From contig JAFDAW010000088.1 of NCBI GenBank assembly GCA_019313605.1, positions 1 to 18,051 on the forward strand: 18,051 bases of DNA, in the 5' to 3' direction. The position numbers and the translations under genes are program-made. Under the pieces are notes generated by a model, which worked only from the letters and a program-made list of their open reading frames with translations, made no database searches and had not been told where the DNA came from. Source of the stretch: Deltaproteobacteria bacterium. Its GTDB lineage: Bacteria; Myxococcota_A; UBA9160; SMWR01. Within the stretch, counting starts at the first letter, position 1. Each line of letters starts with the position of its first letter. Positions 15,545-18,051 of this stretch are shown piece by piece.

Positions 15545-17101
15545 ATGAGCTGGAAGCCCGAAGTCGATGGGATCGAAAAGCGCCGACAGCTGGCCGCGCA
15601 ACTCGGGGGCGAGAAGGCCGTCGCCAAGCAACACGAACTCGGCCGGCTGACGATTCGGGAGCGCATCGACGCGCTCGTCGACGCGGAGTCCTTTCGAGAG
15701 CAGGGCGGCATTGCGGGTGAGCCGGAGTACGGAGAGGACGGGGAACTGGTCGGCTTCACGCCCGCCAATTACGTGCTCGGCATCGCGAAACTGGACGGGC
15801 GATCCTGCGTGGTCGGCGGTGAGGACTTCACCCAGCGCGGCGGCTCGCCCTCCCCTTCTGGATTGCGCAAGAGTGTGTATGCAGAAGAACTCGCCTGCCG
15901 CTTCAAGCTCCCGCTGGTGCGCTTTCTGCAGGGCGCGGGGGGGAGCGTGACGGGACCAAAAGGAAAGGGACACCGCCCCGCTAGCAATCCCGTCTACGCA
16001 CCGCACCGCTTTCAATCGATCATGCAGGCGATGGCCAGCGTGCCGGTCGTCTCCGCAGCCGTCGGCGCCGTGGCGGGATTTCCCGCTGCGAGACTGGCCG
16101 CTTCCCACTTTTCGGTAATGACCCGGCACACCTCACAAATCCTGATCGCCGGGCCCGCGGTCGTCGAGCGCGCGATCGGCGAATCCCAGAGCAAGGAAGA
16201 ACTCGGAGGCTCACAGGTCCACGCCAGAAGTGGCGTCATCGATAACGTCGTCGAAGACGAGCGGGAAGCCTTCGAAATCATCCGTCGCTTCCTCACCTAC
16301 CTGCCCTCCCATGTCTGGGAATCAGCGCCGCGAACCGAACCGACCGACGACCGAGATCGAACCGAGGAAGAATTGCTTTCGATCGTTCCGCGAAGCCGGC
16401 GCCAGATCTACGACATGCGCCGACTGGTCGCGCTCGTCGTCGACCGCGATTCATTCTTCGAGATCGCACCGGGTTACGGCCGCGCACAAATCACCGGCCT
16501 GGCGCGCATGAACGGCCAGCCCGTCGGGATCCTCGCCAATGATACGAAGTACTACGCGGGCGCCATGACCGCACACGGATCGCGCAAAGTCAGGCGATTC
16601 GTCGATCTCTGCGACACCTTTCACCTTCCGATCGTGAGCCTGGTCGACGAGCCGGGCTTCATGATTGGAAGCGAGTCGGAACAAGCGGGAACCATCCGCT
16701 TCGGAACCGAAGCGATGTTCGCAGTCGTTCAATCGACGGTCCCGTGGGTGAGCGTCATCGTGCGCAAGACCTACGGGGTCGCAGCCGCGGCCCATTTCGG
16801 GCCCAACGCCTACACGTTGGCGTGGCCCTCCGCCGAAGGCGGGACCCTCCCACTCGAAGGCGGCGTGGCGATCGCGTTCGGCCGCGAAATCGCAGCCTCT
16901 CCGGATCCAGAAGCGCGTCGTCGCGAACTCGAGCAAGCCTTTGCGGCCGATCGATCGCCGTTTGAGCAAGCAGAAACCTTCGGGGTCAACGATCTGATCG
17001 ATCCGCGTCGGACCCGCCCCGCATTATGCGACTGGATCGACTGGATCCAGCCAACGCTCGCTGAACACATCGGACCGCGGAGCTATTCGATCCGCCCCTA
17101 G
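15545..17101 (+). CDS. Acyl-CoA carboxylase carboxyltransferase (beta) subunit
   Basis: A 518-residue carboxyltransferase of the propionyl-/methylcrotonyl-/geranyl-CoA carboxylase class, which moves the carboxyl group from biotin to an acyl-CoA. The N-terminal half has the family opening RLTIRERIDALVDAESF (34-50), GGEDFTQRGGS (91-101), the oxyanion-loop region LQGAGGSVTG (128-137) and EELGGSQVHARSGVIDNV (218-235). The C-terminal half has GILANDTKYYAGAMTAHGSRKVRRFVDLCD, VDEPGFMIGSESEQAGTIRFG, and RKTYGVAAAAHFGPNAY, where classic enzymes have a G-G-A-Y-x-x-M loop. The ATG at 15545 was chosen because the family begins M-S-W-x-P-E-V; the longer TTG start at 15443 adds unrelated residues. A biotin carboxylase/carrier subunit is not visible, so the partner is elsewhere or just outside. 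The substrate cannot be assigned. It converges with the last gene, separated by 7 bases. Confidence 0.88.
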   Translation: MSWKPEVDGIEKRRQLAAQLGGEKAVAKQHELGRLTIRERIDALVDAESFREQGGIAGEPEYGEDGELVGFTPANYVLGIAKLDGRSCVVGGEDFTQRGGSPSPSGLRKSVYAEELACRFKLPLVRFLQGAGGSVTGPKGKGHRPASNPVYAPHRFQSIMQAMASVPVVSAAVGAVAGFPAARLAASHFSVMTRHTSQILIAGPAVVERAIGESQSKEELGGSQVHARSGVIDNVVEDEREAFEIIRRFLTYLPSHVWESAPRTEPTDDRDRTEEELLSIVPRSRRQIYDMRRLVALVVDRDSFFEIAPGYGRAQITGLARMNGQPVGILANDTKYYAGAMTAHGSRKVRRFVDLCDTFHLPIVSLVDEPGFMIGSESEQAGTIRFGTEAMFAVVQSTVPWVSVIVRKTYGVAAAAHFGPNAYTLAWPSAEGGTLPLEGGVAIAFGREIAASPDPEARRRELEQAFAADRSPFEQAETFGVNDLIDPRRTRPALCDWIDWIQPTLAEHIGPRSYSIRP

Positions 17102-17108
17102 ACGTCGC

Positions 17109-18051
17109 TCACGTGCCGAGGTTCGAGTCGTCGGGCTCCTCGTCAATGGCGAGGACTGTGCGGTGGTAGCTCGATAGGTCGGCGAATGACGCGAACGGCG
17201 TCCCCTGCACAGATCCGACATCCGGCAGCGCGGTCGCGTTGCTTCGCTTGAGAAGCCGCGTCGTGAATGAGCGCATCGCATCCAGCGGCGAATCCTGCCC
17301 GGTCGCAAACTGGCGTGGATCGAATTGATCTCCGCGCAGGCGAATCACCTTGAGCGGTTCGGATGGTTCGGACAACCAGTTCAGCACGAGATCAACGACG
17401 ATTACGAATTTTTCACCCAACCCATTCACCGCAACCACCGAAATCGCGTCGATGCGTTCGAATGGAATCTTGCGTTTGTTGCCGCCTTCGATCTCGATCA
17501 CGAGGCCGTCGTCGGCCAGCTCGCTCGGCTGCGCGCGCACGACTCGAAGTTCTCGCGATGAAATCTCCAGATCGATGGGAGCGGGCCGAACCGAATCGAC
17601 CGGTTCGGCGGCGCTTTCGACTCCGGCACCCGGAGTTGCGGGAGCGAGCGGCTGCTCGCGAGGTAGGCCCGATTCGTCCGCGAGTTCGGGATCCTCCCAT
17701 TGAAGCAAGGGGTCTTCGGCGCGAGGGTTCGAATCCAAGCGCTCAGGGGGCGCGGCCGGATACGCTGCGGCGCCCGCGTCGTCGCGCAACCCGTCTTCCG
17801 AAGGTCGCGCCGGCGCCTCCCGGTAGAGTTCTCCCAGCAACGCCTCGAGATTCTGTCGATCCTTGTAGGCGAGATCCACCGAGCCCAGTGCACGCCAGGC
17901 CGCCGTTTCGGTGAAATCCCGATCCAGCGACCGGGAAGCCCGCGCAACGCGCGCCGCGAGTTCGGCTGAGTCGGAATCTGTCGAGTTTTCCAGAGCCCTC
18001 TTGAGTGCGCTGAGCGCTTCAATGGGCTGACCGGCTTCTCGCAACATCAAA
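17109..18051 (-). CDS. Protein of unknown function with TPR-like N-terminal part, 5' end outside window
   Basis: The reading frame is open to the window edge, so the start is probably upstream; in-frame TTG and ATG codons at 18050 and 18047 need not be real starts. The 313 visible residues open with helical repeats that look like the end of a TPR array (REAGQPIEALSALKRALENS, then DLAYKDRQNLEALLGELYREA). A linker rich in Pro, Glu, Asp and Ala follows (about residues 75-165, low complexity). A compact C-terminal domain (about 165-290) alternates strands and helices: ISSRELRVVRAQPSEL, GLVIEIEGGNKRKIPFERIDAISVVAV, KFVIVVDLVLNWL, PLKVIRLRGDQFDPRQF. I cannot assign this domain; the strand pattern could be PH-like. 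It ends SYHRTVLAIDEEPDDSNLGT. No catalytic motif, signal peptide or membrane segment is seen in the visible part. Confidence 0.8.
   Translation of the reverse strand, partial: LMLREAGQPIEALSALKRALENSTDSDSAELAARVARASRSLDRDFTETAAWRALGSVDLAYKDRQNLEALLGELYREAPARPSEDGLRDDAGAAAYPAAPPERLDSNPRAEDPLLQWEDPELADESGLPREQPLAPATPGAGVESAAEPVDSVRPAPIDLEISSRELRVVRAQPSELADDGLVIEIEGGNKRKIPFERIDAISVVAVNGLGEKFVIVVDLVLNWLSEPSEPLKVIRLRGDQFDPRQFATGQDSPLDAMRSFTTRLLKRSNATALPDVGSVQGTPFASFADLSSYHRTVLAIDEEPDDSNLGT

Overview
The window is high-GC DNA that is almost completely coding, on both strands. Genes are short-spaced, with several 4-base start/stop overlaps. The cell is Gram-negative: it encodes an RND efflux pump with its periplasmic adaptor, a Wzm/Wzt-type polysaccharide ABC exporter and a probable lipoprotein. 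The overall style resembles Myxococcota or another former deltaproteobacterial lineage, but that is only an impression from protein style and composition. No rRNA, tRNA, CRISPR array, transposase or phage gene was seen.

Left region (1-3380, minus strand): a surface-polysaccharide cluster. In transcription order it holds a WecG/TagA/CpsF-family glycosyltransferase, a GDP-mannose 3,5-epimerase homologue overlapping it by 4 bases, then a Wzm-like ABC permease and a Wzt-like ATPase that runs off the window. The permease is damaged. It carries a perfect 24-bp tandem duplication in the first membrane segment, and later a frame change with roughly 20 expected residues missing, so the export step may be broken in this copy unless the assembly is wrong.

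Middle region (3508-6980, plus strand): a two-gene operon divergent from the polysaccharide genes. It encodes a probable lipoprotein of unknown function and a membrane-anchored protein that joins a helical (TPR-like) N-terminal half to a C-terminal alkaline-phosphatase-superfamily domain with every expected metal ligand present. I do not recognise this pair as a named system, and it is the best candidate here for undescribed biology. Next come three family-2 glycosyltransferases: two tandem paralogues on the minus strand (7040-8941), the upstream one with a frameshift near its C-terminus, and a divergent third on the plus strand (9151-10122). They probably extend the polysaccharide cluster.

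Right region (10147-15349, minus strand): a tetR - adaptor - RND pump operon. All three genes are joined by 4-base overlaps, and a 25-bp inverted repeat overlaps a plausible -10 element upstream of tetR, which suggests autorepression. No outer-membrane channel gene is visible. Divergent to it (15545-17101) is an acyl-CoA carboxylase carboxyltransferase subunit without a biotin carboxylase partner in the window. The last gene (17109-18051, minus strand) is a 5'-truncated protein of unknown function.
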